This document shows positions 44,526 to 55,348 of a stretch of DNA of 64,000 nucleotides, in pieces. The DNA lies in contig JBITNC010000001.1 of assembly GCA_050084985.1 (NCBI GenBank), forward strand, positions 129,208,001 through 129,272,000, in the 5' to 3' direction. Position numbers and translations under genes: made by a program. Positions within the stretch are counted from its first letter, which is position 1, and every line of letters begins with the position of its first letter. The DNA comes from Nageia nagi. Its lineage: Eukaryota; Pinophyta. Below the pieces are notes generated by a model. The model had not been told where the DNA came from. It was given only the letters and a program-made list of their open reading frames with translations, and did not search any database.

Positions 44526-47340
44526 ATGTCTTGTGTGCCTTCCAGGGATGAAAACCCCTAGTTCATTCACATGGCTAAGACTAAGTCTCAACATCGAGCT
44601 AGAGAGAAACATGAACAAGCTACTCAAGTTAATCAAGCACATTCTCTTCCCCACTTGCAAGTCCCACATAGTATATCTCTCACACCATGTTAGTCACCTC
44701 CACACAATCACACACAGGCTTCACCACATCTTTCATTTAGCTATACTTTAGAGAGGTTCTATGTCTTAGAGGCTACCCCTCAATAGAAGGGGTGATATCA
44801 TGCAATGCCTTGTAGGGCTAGTTTTTCTAGGATAGAGGACCACCTTTCTTTAGAGATACCTTCAATACACCATCAATTAGACTTTCCTTAGGATGATACT
44901 TACCCCATTCACCAGCATGATTATGATCCTAAGAGCTCTAGACATCAACCTAGTTCAGCCCACATGCCTCTTCACTCTATCAAATCTCATGTATCCCCAC
45001 TTGAAATGTTTTTGAGAGACCCTATGATCCAAGGTTTATATAGAGATTTATAGGAGGTTTAGGGTTATCTTATAGATCCTACTAATAGAGATCCATCACC
45101 TCAACCACCCCCTAACATTGAGACCACTCATCCTAAAGTCTACCCATATGATGGAGAAACATTGAATGGCCACATAGAGGATGCCTCTTCATCCATAAAT
45201 GCTAGGTCACATCCTCTCCACCCTAATGCATGACATGTTATTAATGATACCTAAAAGACTTTGTATCCTAAGGAGCCTTTATAATGTTTTGTATCACCCC
45301 CATATATTGGAGCATCACATGATCACACTCTTTTGCATCCTAAAGCCATCATTAGAAATTCTCAAGGTCCTTCACATCCACCTCTAGAGGCACCATCTAG
45401 GCCTCCACCTTTGTATCCCATTAGTCCTAAGCTTCATATCCTTATCTATCATAAGACCCCTCCATATCCACCTAATATTTGGTTGGATAGTATTATGATG
45501 ATACTCACCTTATGAGCCAACTTGGCCATCAGCTTGTGCCTCATCCTACGTATGATCTTAAGTCAATCCATCATGTTAGTTCTCATCTTGTCTATCCTAG
45601 CATACCTCATGTTCTTGTCCCTCATTCTCATCTAGTTAATTAGTTTAGGATCCATTTAGGGCATGGGTCTTCCTCATGCCTAATCAATCCATCACCATAA
45701 CCACATTATTCATCTTCTTCTTGTGTGGTGGCACATCTTGATAGACATATGCACATTAGGATATAGTCCTCATCATGCATATACCCATCCTATATTCCCC
45801 TATACCCCATTCTGATCCCAAGTATGATGAATTATCTTGACAAGCCCAAGCCTCTTCAAATGGGCCCACTCAATTTCTAGGTCATCATGAGTTGCAATAT
45901 CCATTGATTGGAAGGGTTTTAGGTTGAAATCCTTTAAACCTCATACCTAAGGTGATATTTGACACATAATCTAGTTATATATAGTCATACAGATAAGATT
46001 AGGATGTATATTATGCTGATCAATATGACCCATATGATCAGTATGAGGATTACCCTATTACAATAGTACCAAAATCATAGGCTATAGTTAATACCCAACC
46101 TCTCATAGTGAATAATTAGATTTTAAAGAGGTTGGAGGATATGGAGCTTAAAGTTAATGAGCATGGAAAGGCAAATTTATTTTACACTTTCATTTGTAAT
46201 GAGCCATTCCATCCTAGTGTACCAACTAAAACCTTTCCATATAAGTTTTAAGTACCTAAGATTAACAAATTCAAGAAAAAAGGGAGATCTCAAAGAGTAC
46301 CTTCGTTAGTTCAAGTATTCATGTTACACTATTAGTAATGATGATGTGCTTATGCTTCAAACTTTCCCTATGACATTAGTGGACCAAGCTCTAGATTAGT
46401 ATAATAACCTCTCATAACATAGTATTTATTCATTTGAATAATTGGCTAGTAGATTCTTATATCACATTGCCATCAATATACATAAGAGCATCAATCATGG
46501 ACTTAGGCAAACTCTCATAGTTTGAGGATGAGTCTATATTAGATTACATATGTAGGTGGCAAGCCATTTTTATAGAGATGCCTTACACTTTACCCTAAGA
46601 GGAGATAGTTAAATTATTCTCTAGAAGATGTAATAAGCACATATCATCTATACTCATAATATAAAAACATCAAACTTTTAAGGAGGAATTAGCTCAAGCC
46701 AAATTAATTGAAGAAGCTAAGATACAAGATGGTAGGATCAAATTAATAAAGAAAGAGAATAATATTCAAAAGTATAATAATAATGGAAATAATCCTAGTA
46801 CTTCATATAAGAAACCACAAAGTAATCAAGTATCTAATGAGGTTTCTCAAACTCAACCAGTTATTCAGTTAGCTCCACCATGACCACCTAGGGCTAGTGC
46901 ATCATCATAGCCATAGAATTAGGAAATACCTAGGCCTAATAATGAATAAAACAATCAACAAGATTCTTATAGGCATAAGAAACCTTGGTATCAAGGGCCA
47001 TGTAAACCTTGGACATCTTTGGTTGAACTTGTTGAAAATATCTTGAAAATCTCTTAAATGCTCAATTAGTAACTCTACCTAAAGTCAAGCCAAAAGATCC
47101 AAATTTAGAGAAGCTTACTTGGTATAAGGTTAATGAATATTGCATTTATCATATACAAAAGGGACATGATATGAATAAGTGCAACTAGTTGAGGAATGCC
47201 ATTCAAAGATTGATTAATAGTGGGCAGGTATCGATTAGAAACCCTATGGATCAACCCAATCAAAATTTGGGTGTATTTTAAGATCCTTTACTGAGTTATA
47301 ATAATAATGTTAATCATATCTCATCAAATCCAATGTAATA
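44526..47340 (+). pseudogene. gag: element D gag, heavily decayed
   Basis: From ATG 44526 (MSCVPSRDENP) a single frame can be followed through many stops. The N-terminal third is Pro/His/Ser-rich. From about 46130 it matches the gag of A, B and C: CNEPFHPSVPTKTFPY (about 46198), ALLALEQ-type remnants, ICRWQAIFIEMPYTLP (about 46549-46597), KLFSRRC, then about 47110-47190 a knuckle remnant C-x2-H-x4-H-x4-C (CIYHIQKGHDMNKC). The homology puts D in the same broad gag lineage but much older. The coding region is cut by the LTR of element C at 47394; protease and pol are not in the window. Confidence 0.7.
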
Positions 47341-47393
47341 AATAGTACATGACTAAAATCCAAGATAGAACAATGAGTTTATGGGCTTCATTG

Positions 47394-48238
47394 TGTAGAA
47401 ACCTAAAAATGTCCCTTTCTAACTAGTAAACATTGAAATAATCATAACTCTTCGTGACAATATAAAATAGGTTTAAAACCATATTATTGGATAGCTCCCA
47501 TCGAGTACATGCAAAATGAGTGGTCACATGACTCTTTTTAGGTAAAATTGGCTATTTGGTAGTCATTTTAATATTGTCACAAAATTAAAAACCAATCACC
47601 AACGACCCAAGATAGTCGTTGATGTTTTGAGACGATCATCAACATTCGACTAGTAATCGTCGGTGACTCTATAATAGCCGAACAAGAAACCAAAATAGCA
47701 AGAGAAAGTTGAAACATTTCAACTTTCTAAGATGATATGGATAAGAGGGGTCAGTTATGACCTATGGTGGCTTTTCACTTCCTCTTACCAGCCTTAGAAC
47801 ATCTCACCCAAAATCTATAAATACAAGCTAATACAAAGCAATTTAGAGAGGATCTTGACCCATTTTTGAAGTAGGGTAATGCTACCAAAATCTTGTGATC
47901 TCATACCTTTTATTGTTTTATGCTAGTTTCAATTCAATACATATCAAACATAGATGCTTTGATTTATTATCTTTTGCATGTGTGTAGGATTTACAGGTTA
48001 TTCATATCAAGGAGAGAAGCAAGCAAATCAAAAACAATGGAGATCTAACACTCTTATTTTAGCAAATGGCATTTGTAAAAGTCCCTTCCAAGGGAAAATT
48101 GTAGTTTGAGCTAAAAATCAATATCAATTTATAATTATAGCATTTGTATCTATTTTGTATAATTTGAGATTCAGTGAAAGTTTAAGAATAATTGTATTTC
48201 ATGTTATTCTACATTCCAGCTTTATTTTCACTGCAACA
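47394..48238 (+). repeat. element C 5' LTR (about 845 bp)
   Basis: Starts TGTAGAAACCTAAAAATGTC where the gag of D breaks off, and ends CACTGCAACA two bases before the primer-binding site. Contains GACGATCATCAACATTCGAC-type motifs like those in the B LTR but is otherwise unrelated to it. The partner is not in the window, so the left boundary rests on the TG and the break in D. Confidence 0.65.
47815..47823 (+). promoter_or_regulatory. TATA box of the element C LTR
   Basis: CTATAAATA followed by CAAGC, a canonical plant TATA context, about 420 bases into the LTR. Confidence 0.6.
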
Positions 48239-48240
48239 TT

Positions 48241-48260
48241 CTAGCGCTAGAAGGAGGGCC
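48241..48260 (+). other. element C primer-binding site, mutated
   Basis: CTAGCGCTAGAAGGAGGGCC aligns with CTGGTGCTAGAAGGAGGGCC of element B. The expected TGG reads TAG, a later G to A change. Confidence 0.65.
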
Positions 48261-48899
48261 CTTCTGTTATTGATAGGGAGGTTTTTTGTTTAAAATGATT
48301 TTACCTTTTTGTTATTTGGTTTATTTGAATTTCTCCATAAACTAACTTTAAATTTTGCATTCTATGCATTTTAGGAAATCTATTGCAGAAACACCAGCAA
48401 CTGGAATCAGATACTGGTGACTCAAAAGGAACGCCAACGATTTACAGAGTAATCCAGACTAAATGCCAATGATTGTAATCAGATGCCAATGACTCTGAAT
48501 AAATGCCAACGATCTCTATTTAAACGCTGATGACTCATACTCTAGGTCATTTTGCCTCCTTTTGTTATTTCTAAATAAAATAAAATAAAATAAAATATAT
48601 AATGTATTGTTAAAATGGAAGGATACTTTTGAATATGATTCCTTTGTCTAGAATGCATATAAGAATGGGTTGAAAAGATTAAATGCATATTTTTTATTAA
48701 TTTATTTTATATAAAATGTTATGTATTTATCTTCATGTTTTGGGTGAAGGGTACATACACTAATACTTTTTATCATGTCTACTTATGCTCTCCCTTTGCG
48801 CTTCGTGCGATCTAAGGTGACCAGAATAGACCGAATAAGAAGGATTAATTAATTCTTCTTTTCTTTAACATTCACAATATCATTAATTTGGTTAATTTA
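48261..48899 (+). other. element C leader, part 1
   Basis: Aligns with B 13985-14540. At 48430-48540 a decayed series of AATGCCAATGA / ATGCCAACGAT motifs is seen. No gene. Confidence 0.6.
48895..48899. repeat. target site duplication of element E, left copy (ATTTA)
   Basis: ATTTA precedes the TG of the E LTR and recurs at 54111-54115. Element B at 14535-14541 shows the same leader uninterrupted (GGTTAATTTATCCACATA). Confidence 0.92.
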
Positions 48900-49353
48900 T
48901 GTAGACAACTCAGCATCAGATCCATTTCACTCCATGTCAACTGGCTGAGGCATTTTCCTTCTTTTTACATAGTTTAATGGGCTGTAATGATTGGAGGCTA
49001 TGCAGTTCGTGGTGCTACAACAAGAATGCGCTAAAACATTTCAATCTAATGAAGTAGTTGGTAAATGACTTAATAGCGTAACATTTATAGTGGATGTGAG
49101 CTATAAATACTTTAATTACAAACCAACTTAAGTAGAGCAAGAGAAAAAGGGACTCCAGTATAACTTCAGATGAGCTCCAGAAAGCATCTAGCACCAGAAA
49201 GTGTCTAGCACCAGAAAGCATCTGTAGTTTAGCTCCAAAAAATTTTTAAAGGTTTCTAAAATGTTGTGAAGCTCAAGGATTGTAATCTTGCTCCATAGTA
49301 ATGCAATCTATTATCTGATGTTTCAATATTCTGTAATGGTCCAATTTTCTTCA
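48900..49353 (+). repeat. element E 5' LTR (454 bp)
   Basis: TGTAGACAACTCAGCATCAG to CCAATTTTCTTCA. Inside, GAAAGCATCTAGCACCA is repeated about three times (about 49175-49225). The open frame at 49015-49221 on the other strand is incidental. Confidence 0.94.
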
Positions 49354-49355
49354 TT

Positions 49356-49368
49356 TGGTATCAAAGCA
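49356..49368 (+). other. element E primer-binding site
   Basis: TGGTATCAAAGCA, the common plant copia site complementary to the 3' end of initiator-Met tRNA, two bases after the LTR. Confidence 0.85.
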
Positions 49369-49460
49369 TTGTTGGGTCTGAGCTGGGTTTGAGAAAGCCT
49401 GTGGCTTCTAGCAATTGTAAAAGTTGCTTGTAGTGTTTTGGTTTCTTGTTTGCAGGTATA

Positions 49461-50400
49461 ATGGCCAGCAACACAAGCTCATCCATTCCCATTCCAGAGT
49501 TTGATGGCAGTGACTATAGATATTAGAGCATCAAGATACAAACTTTGCTCACTGGCAAAGATTTTTGGGATGTTGTTGATGATGGCTATGTAGAGCCAGC
49601 AGATTGGAGCTCTCTTTCTGCAGAAGATAAGAAAGCTATGAAGGAATGTGGGAGCAAGAACTCTCTTACCTTATCTCATCTCCAAGCAACTCTTAATAGG
49701 AGCATTTTTCCAAGAATTACAGGCTGCAAGATAGCCAAAGAGGCTTGGGCTGTGTTGAAGGTAGGATTCCAAGGGAGTGATCAAGTGAAGGAGGTAAAAT
49801 TACAGATTCTAAGGATAGAATTTGAGAATTTAAAAATGAAGGAGAGTGAGAAATCTTTAGATTATTATGTTAGAGTGAAAGAGATTGTGAACAAAATGCT
49901 AACTCTTGGAGAGACCTTGGAGAAGGCCATTGTAATCAAAAAAATTCTGAGATCTCTTACCAAGAAGTGGCATCACATTGCTGTGATATTGATGGAGATA
50001 AAAGACCTCTCTCAAATGGAGATAGATTCTCTCATTGGCTGCCTTATGTCTCATGAAGAAATGGTTGATGATGAACAAGTCCAATCCAGTAAAGAGGAGA
50101 AAGCCTTTACTGCAAAAGAAGGTGATTCTAGCTCAAATGGACAAGGTAGAGGCAGAGGTAGAGACCAGCAAAGAGGGAGATGTAGAGGTAGAGGAAGAGG
50201 AGGCTATTCCAGCACAAGAGGAAGAGGTAGAAGTAATGGTGATAAGAGGAATGCTCAATGTTACTACTGCAATAAGTATGGGCATTATGAGAGGGAGTGT
50301 AGAGCAAAACAAGTGGCAAATGGTGATGGAAAAGTGGCAAATTTTGGAGAGGAAGAAGAGTATGGTGAAACTCTCTTTCTTTCCATGGAGGAGACAGCCA
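49461..50400 (+). pseudogene. gag: element E gag
   Basis: ATG 49461 (MASNTSSSIPIPEFDGSDYR) begins the frame. The codon after YRY at 49524-49526 is TAG where copia gag has Trp (Y-x-x-W), so a restart downstream would lose the N-terminus. The rest is intact: GKDFWDVVDDGY, a helical capsid-type part (GCKIAKEAWAVLK, LDYYVRVKEIVNKM), an Arg/Gly-rich stretch, and a zinc knuckle CYYCNKYGHYEREC (50259-50300, C-x2-C-x4-H-x4-C). It forms the particle and binds RNA. Confidence 0.88.
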
Positions 50401-51941
50401 ATATGGCTGAAGCAAAACAAGAGGAGACTTGGTTGTTGGACTCTGGATGTTCAAACCATATGACCAGTAAGGGGGAGCTACTTTCATCCATGGACCATTC
50501 CTATAAGTCAAGTATCAAGCTTGGCAATAATTCTGCAATTGAGGTGGCTGGTAAAGGCATGCTTGAGGTGCCTACCAAGCATGGGATGAAGAAGATGCAC
50601 AATGTGTATCACACTCCGGATATGGCTCATAGTTTGTTGAGTATTGGGCAAATGTTGGAAAATAACTACAAGCTAGTATTTGATGAGGGTAAGTGTGAAA
50701 TTTTTGATAAGAACCATGGGCATAAGTTAGTTACTACTGTTAAAATGTCTCCAAATCATTTATTCCCATTAAAAATTGGAAAAAAGGGGGATAACATTCT
50801 TGCAAATGTGGCTGTTAAATATGAGTCTTGGTTATGGCATCTTAGATTTGTACATGTAAATTTCAGTAGTTTGAAACTATCTCATAAGCTAGTTCATGGT
50901 TTACCTCTTGTTGAAAATCCAAAATCAGTTTGTGAAGGTTGTATGTTGGGCAAGCAAACAAGGCAGAAATTTGATCATGGCAAAGCATGGAGGGCCTCAT
51001 TCCCACTACAGTTGGTTCATATTGATTTATGTGGACCAATGCAAAACAAAAGTCTTGGTATGAGTTCTTATTTTCTCACCTTCATTGATGATTTTAGTAG
51101 AATGAGTTGGGTCTATTTTTTGAAGCATAAAGATGAAGCATTCGAGTTTTTTAAAGAATTCAAAGAGATGGTTGAGAATGAATTTGAACATAAGATTAAA
51201 TGTGTGAAGAGTGATAGAGGAGGAGAGTATTCTTCTACTAATTTTTCTAAGTTTTGCAAGCAAAATGGTATCAAAAGATAGTTTACTACAGCCTATACTC
51301 CTCAACAAAATGGTGTGGCAGAGAGGAAGAATAGAACTCTCATGGAGATGGCAAGATGTTTGATGCAATCCAAAAAATTGCATTACATGTATTGGGCTGA
51401 AGTAGTAAAGATAGCCAACTACATCTTGAATAGGTGTTCCACTAGTGCCGTTGATGGCAAGACCCCCTATGAGGCTTGGTATGATAAGAAGCCTACTATC
51501 TGGCATTTCAAAGTTTTTGGGTGTTTGGCATATGCTCATGTGCTAAAGGAGCATAGAAAAAAGTTAGATGCAAAGAGTGAACCATGTGTGTTCATTGGAT
51601 ACAGTGATGAGAGTAAAGCATATAGGCTTTACAACCCTAAAACCAAGAAAACACTTATCTCCTAGGATGTCATTTTTGAGGAGGGGAAAGTGTATGGACA
51701 GCAGCAAAAATGCATTGTAGACATTGGAGGAGGAGTGACCAGCCATGAAGATACTTCACAAGTAAAGAATCTGCAGCCCAAGAGATCAAATTCTCTTCCA
51801 AACCTCCAAGTGGTGCCTCCAAGTCCTCCATCAAGTCCATCTCAAATCTCAAAATCCACTCCAAGCTCACCTTCAAGTGGTGGCTCTCCAAATGTGATCC
51901 AAGAAGTGATGAAGACCAAGAGAGGTAAAAGACACTTTTAA
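50401..51941 (+). pseudogene. element E protease and integrase
   Basis: The protease has WLLDSGCSNHMTS with catalytic Asp at 50439-50441. A pre-integrase segment WLWHLRFVHVNF and CEGCMLGKQ give the zinc-binding part. The integrase core has HIDLCGPMQNKSLG (Asp), VKSDRGGEYSS (Asp) and PQQNGVAERKNRT (Glu). The tail includes FGCLAYAHV and a Ser/Pro-rich stretch (PPSPPSSPSQISKSTPSSPS). Stops: TAG 51279 (Gln codon expected, GIKR-QFTT), TAG 51663 and TAA 51939. The frame is the same on both sides of each. Confidence 0.9.
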
Positions 51942-53707
51942 AACCATCCTCCTTCTCAAATTTTAGATCAAAATTTCCATCAAATATTATCAAGAAGTCA
52001 ATTTCATGAAATGGAGAAGTTTGTTAAGCAATTTAGCAATATGGAACTTGATGAGGATCCAAAGGGTGAGATGGTGAACTATGCTTTGTGTGCAGCCCAA
52101 AATACTAATATTTCTATTTTTGATCCATCTTGTTATGAGGAAGCTTGCACCAAAAATGTGTGGGTGAAGGCTATGCAAGAGGAGCTTCACTCCATAAATA
52201 AAAATGACACTTGGGAACTTTGTGAGTTGCCCAAAGGAAAGAGGTGTGTGGGCTCCAAGTGGGTCTACAAGACCAAGTACAACAGTGATGGTACCATAGA
52301 GAGACACAAAGCAAGATTGGTTGCTAAAGGCTTCACACAAAAACATGGTGTAGACTTTGAAGAGACTTTTGTACCTATTGCAAGGCAAGAAACAGTAAGG
52401 TTGCTCCTTTCAATGGCTGCCCAAAACCATTGGAGTGTCTACCACATGGATGTGAAGAGTGCATTCTTGAATGGTTACTTGGATGAAGAGGTTTTTGTAC
52501 AGCAGCCTCAAGGTTTTCAAGTGCAAGGCAAAGAACATCATGTGTACAAGCTTAAGAAGGCCATGTATGGTCTTAAGCAAGCTCCAAGAGCTTGGTACAC
52601 TCGCATAGATGGATACTTTCAGAATTTTAGACTCATGAGGAGCAAGAATGAGCCAACACTCTACATCAAGAGAGAAGGTAATCAGATTTTGCTTGTTTCT
52701 CTTTATGTTGATGATTTGATATATATGGGAAGTGATCCCATCTTGAACAACAAGTTTAAGAGTAATTTGATGAATGAGTTTGAAATGAAGGATTTGGACC
52801 TTATGAGGTACTTTCTTGGCATGGACGTCCACCAATGTCAAGAAGAGATTTTTGTTTATCAAAGCAAATATGCAAGGAACATGCTTTCTAAGTATGGTAT
52901 GATGAATTGTACTATTGTTCACAATCTTGTAGCTCATGGTGAGTTGCTTTGTAAGGATGATGGTGCTCCAAAAGCAAGTGTGATAGAATTTAGAAGCATT
53001 GTTGGTAGCCTTATGTTTCTTTGCAACACTAGGCCTGATATACAATTTGCTATCTCTTTGGTATCTAGATACATGAATGATCCTTCTATTTTGCATTTGA
53101 AGGCTGTAAAATGCATTTTGAGGTATGTCAAAGGTACCATTGGTTATGGTCTTCACTACTCTCATGTTGAAAAGTTTAAGCTTGTTGGTTTTAGTGACAG
53201 TGATTGGGGTAGCAATTTGGATGATAGGAAGTCCACTTCTGGCAATGTTTCTCACTTGGTTTAGGAATGATAACATGGAGTTCTAAGAAGTAATCTACAG
53301 TTGCTCTCTCTTCTTATGAGGCTGAGTATATAGCCCTCACCGTAGCTAGTGCACAAGCCTTATGGCTAAGGAAACTACTTGATGAAATTGGTGAGAAACA
53401 ACATGGACCAACAATTCTTTACTATGATAACTAAAGTGCCATTCATTTGGCACACAATCCCATCCACCACAGCAGGTCAAATCACTTCCAACTCAAGTAC
53501 CACTTCATTCGTGACATGGTGGAGAAGAACCAAATTAAGCTTCACTATTGTAACACCAAGATCAACTTGGCTGATATTTTCACAAAAGGTGTTGTCAAAG
53601 CTCAGTATGTGATGCTCAGAGACTCCATGGTGAGTCCTCTTTTCTTCAAGGGTGAGAATGTAGATAACTCAACATCAGATCCATTTCACTTCATGTCACC
53701 TAGCTGA
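51942..53707 (+). pseudogene. element E reverse transcriptase and RNase H
   Basis: RT: WVYKTKYNSDGTIERHKARL, VAKGFTQKHGVDFEETFVP, MDVKSAFLNGYLDEEVFVQQ, and catalytic YVDD at 52704-52715. RNase H: FSDSDWGSNLDDRKSTSG, then a frameshift near 53250, after which LSSYEAEYIALT and NLADIFTKG continue in another frame. Further stops at 53291 and 53432 (both TAA for CAA). The frame runs a little into the 3' LTR (stop near 53705). Copia order, integrase before RT, is clear. Confidence 0.92.
53645..53658 (+). other. element E polypurine tract
   Basis: TTCAAGGGTGAGAA directly precedes the TG of the 3' LTR; AAGGGTGAGAA is the purine-rich part. It overlaps the end of the pol frame. Confidence 0.65.
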
Positions 53708-54110
53708 GGCATTTTCCTTCTTTTTACATAGTTTAACGAGTTGTAATGATTGGAGGCTATGCAGTTTGTGGCTACAGCAAGAATGCACTAAAACATTTCA
53801 ATCTGATGAAGTAGTTGGTAACTAACCTCACAACGTAACATTTATAGTGGATGTGAGCTGTAAATACTTTAATTACAAACCAACTTAAGTAGAGCGAGAG
53901 AAAAAGGGACTCCAGTATAACTTCAGACGAGCTCCAGAAAGCGTCTAGCACCAGAAAGCGTCTAGCACCAGAAAGCGTCTATAGTTTAGCTCCAAAAACT
54001 ATTTAAAGGTTTCTAAAATGTTGTGAAGCTCAAGGATTGTAATCTTGCTCCATAGTAATGCAATCTATTATCTGATGTTTCAATATTCTATAATGGTCCA
54101 ATTTTCTTCA
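53659..54110 (+). repeat. element E 3' LTR (452 bp)
   Basis: TGTAGATAACTCAACATCAG to CCAATTTTCTTCA, collinear with 48900-49353. GAAAGCGTCTAGCACCA is repeated about three times here as well. Confidence 0.94.
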
Positions 54111-54115
54111 ATTTA
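54111..54115. repeat. target site duplication of element E, right copy (ATTTA)
   Basis: A perfect match to 48895-48899; the leader of C continues with TCCACACATAATGACC. Confidence 0.92.
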
Positions 54116-54129
54116 TCCACACATAATGA

Positions 54130-54193
54130 CCTCTTACCAAGTCTACCCTTACCACTCCAGTGGAGGTCGAAGGGATATGTGACTAGTAAGAGG
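54130..54193 (+). ncRNA. leader hairpin module, copy 1 (element C)
   Basis: CCTCTTAC (54130-54137) pairs with GTAAGAGG (54186-54193), with AGTC/GACT, CCCTT/AAGGG and CTCC/GGAG inside. The apical loop is AGT instead of ATT; the stem is unchanged. Confidence 0.6.
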
Positions 54194-54469
54194 AGGTAAT
54201 TTACTACACATAATACTTCCACAATTGGAAGGAGTAAATGAATCACATTAAAAGGAATGAACTTAAGGGAAATAAATCAAGTTTTGGGTAGTATAAATCA
54301 TATTAAAAGGTTAATGAATTGGAGGGATTTGAATACACTAAGTACTTTCACTTAACGAAGTATGCTCTCACTTTTGCGCTTCAAGCGATCCTAAGTGATC
54401 AGAAATAAGTTAAATGAAAGAGGTAAAATTTATTCACATATTATTTGGAAATATACTTCACATTAACAC

Positions 54470-54530
54470 TCTTAAAGATGTCTGCCCTTACCACTCCATT
54501 GGAGGTCGAAGGGATATGTGACTCTTGGAG
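54470..54530 (+). ncRNA. leader hairpin module, copy 2 (element C)
   Basis: CCCTT (54485-54489) with AAGGG (54509-54513) and CTCC/GGAG are kept. The outer stem differs from copies 1 and 3, as in copy 2 of B. Confidence 0.5.
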
Positions 54531-54574
54531 GAGTAATTAAACCTCACTTAATTAATTCATCTACACTTAATGAC

Positions 54575-54636
54575 TTTTTACTAAGTCTGCTCTTACCACT
54601 CCATTGGAGGTTGAAGAGATATGTGACTAGTAAGAA
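54575..54636 (+). ncRNA. leader hairpin module, copy 3 (element C)
   Basis: TTTTTAC (54575-54581) pairs with GTAAGAA (54630-54636) using one G-U pair, CTCTT (54590-54594) with AAGAG (54614-54618), and CTCC with GGAG. The 5' strand changed C to T relative to B copy 3 and still pairs. Confidence 0.6.
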
Positions 54637-55348
54637 GAGGAAATTTATCACATATAAAACTTCCACAACTGGAAGGAATTAATGAACATCATTAAGAGGT
54701 TGGATAATGAATCATATTATAATTAAAAAAGAACAATAGGGTTTATTAAGGTCAAGATTCAGTTAAAATAAACTTTTGATTGCATCACATTAAAATAAGA
54801 TAAGTAAATGGACATGAATGTTTGGGAGGGTAGTATGCATAAATGTATTTTACTTGTTTAAATGCATTTCATAAGGCCTTAAAGGAATAATTGAACATTA
54901 ACGAGTTGGATGTCACTACCAACCGTTAATTCTTACTTCTTTGTACCCACCGATATAACACACTTGAAGCCATAGAGCCAGTTGCACTTGGAGGTGATGA
55001 CCAAGGTAACTTTCCTTTAGGTAGGAGTCAAAAAAAGAGACTAATCTAGAACCAAGCCAAAAGCCATAGAAACTTGTAAGCATTACTTGGAATTACCCAA
55101 CCTACCTTGTTTAACACTTGATTAGTCAAAACAAACTAGGAAAATTAAAAAGATTAAAATGCACAACTCATATTGCTCACTTAACTCAGACATTAAAAAT
55201 ATGTGAAAAAGTTAAAAAAGATAATCACATCGTTAGAAGTAACTTTGCATATAGGATGTTTGTGCATTAAATTGTTTTCTCAAAAACATAATATAAAAGA
55301 TAAAAATAGAGTTTCTTTTTTACGATGCTTGTTTATAATATCTAGAAA

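Larger units (their letters stand above)
48900..54110 (+). mobile_element. element E: complete Ty1/copia retrotransposon, 5.2 kb
   Basis: LTRs of 454 and 452 bp (48900-49353, 53659-54110) with TG...CA ends and a perfect ATTTA duplication. A primer-binding site of initiator-Met type and one gag-pol frame in the order gag, protease, integrase, RT, RNase H identify Ty1/copia. Several nonsense codons and one frameshift make it inactive. The LTRs are close to identical in length and differ by a limited number of substitutions, so it is the youngest insertion of this stack. Confidence 0.95.
54116..55348 (+). other. element C leader, part 2, with three hairpin modules
   Basis: Aligns with B 14541-15762. 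Three modules at 54130-54193, 54470-54530 and 54575-54636. No coding run. Confidence 0.75.

Noticed and set aside
48241-48260. Loss of TGG in the C primer-binding site as evidence of a different primer
   Set aside because: The rest of the site matches B exactly except single transitions; later mutation is simpler.
50128-50511. Minus-strand open frames opposite copia gag (also 51027-51539, 51990-52388 and 52410-53276)
   Set aside because: Antisense shadows of the well-supported plus-strand gag-pol of element E.
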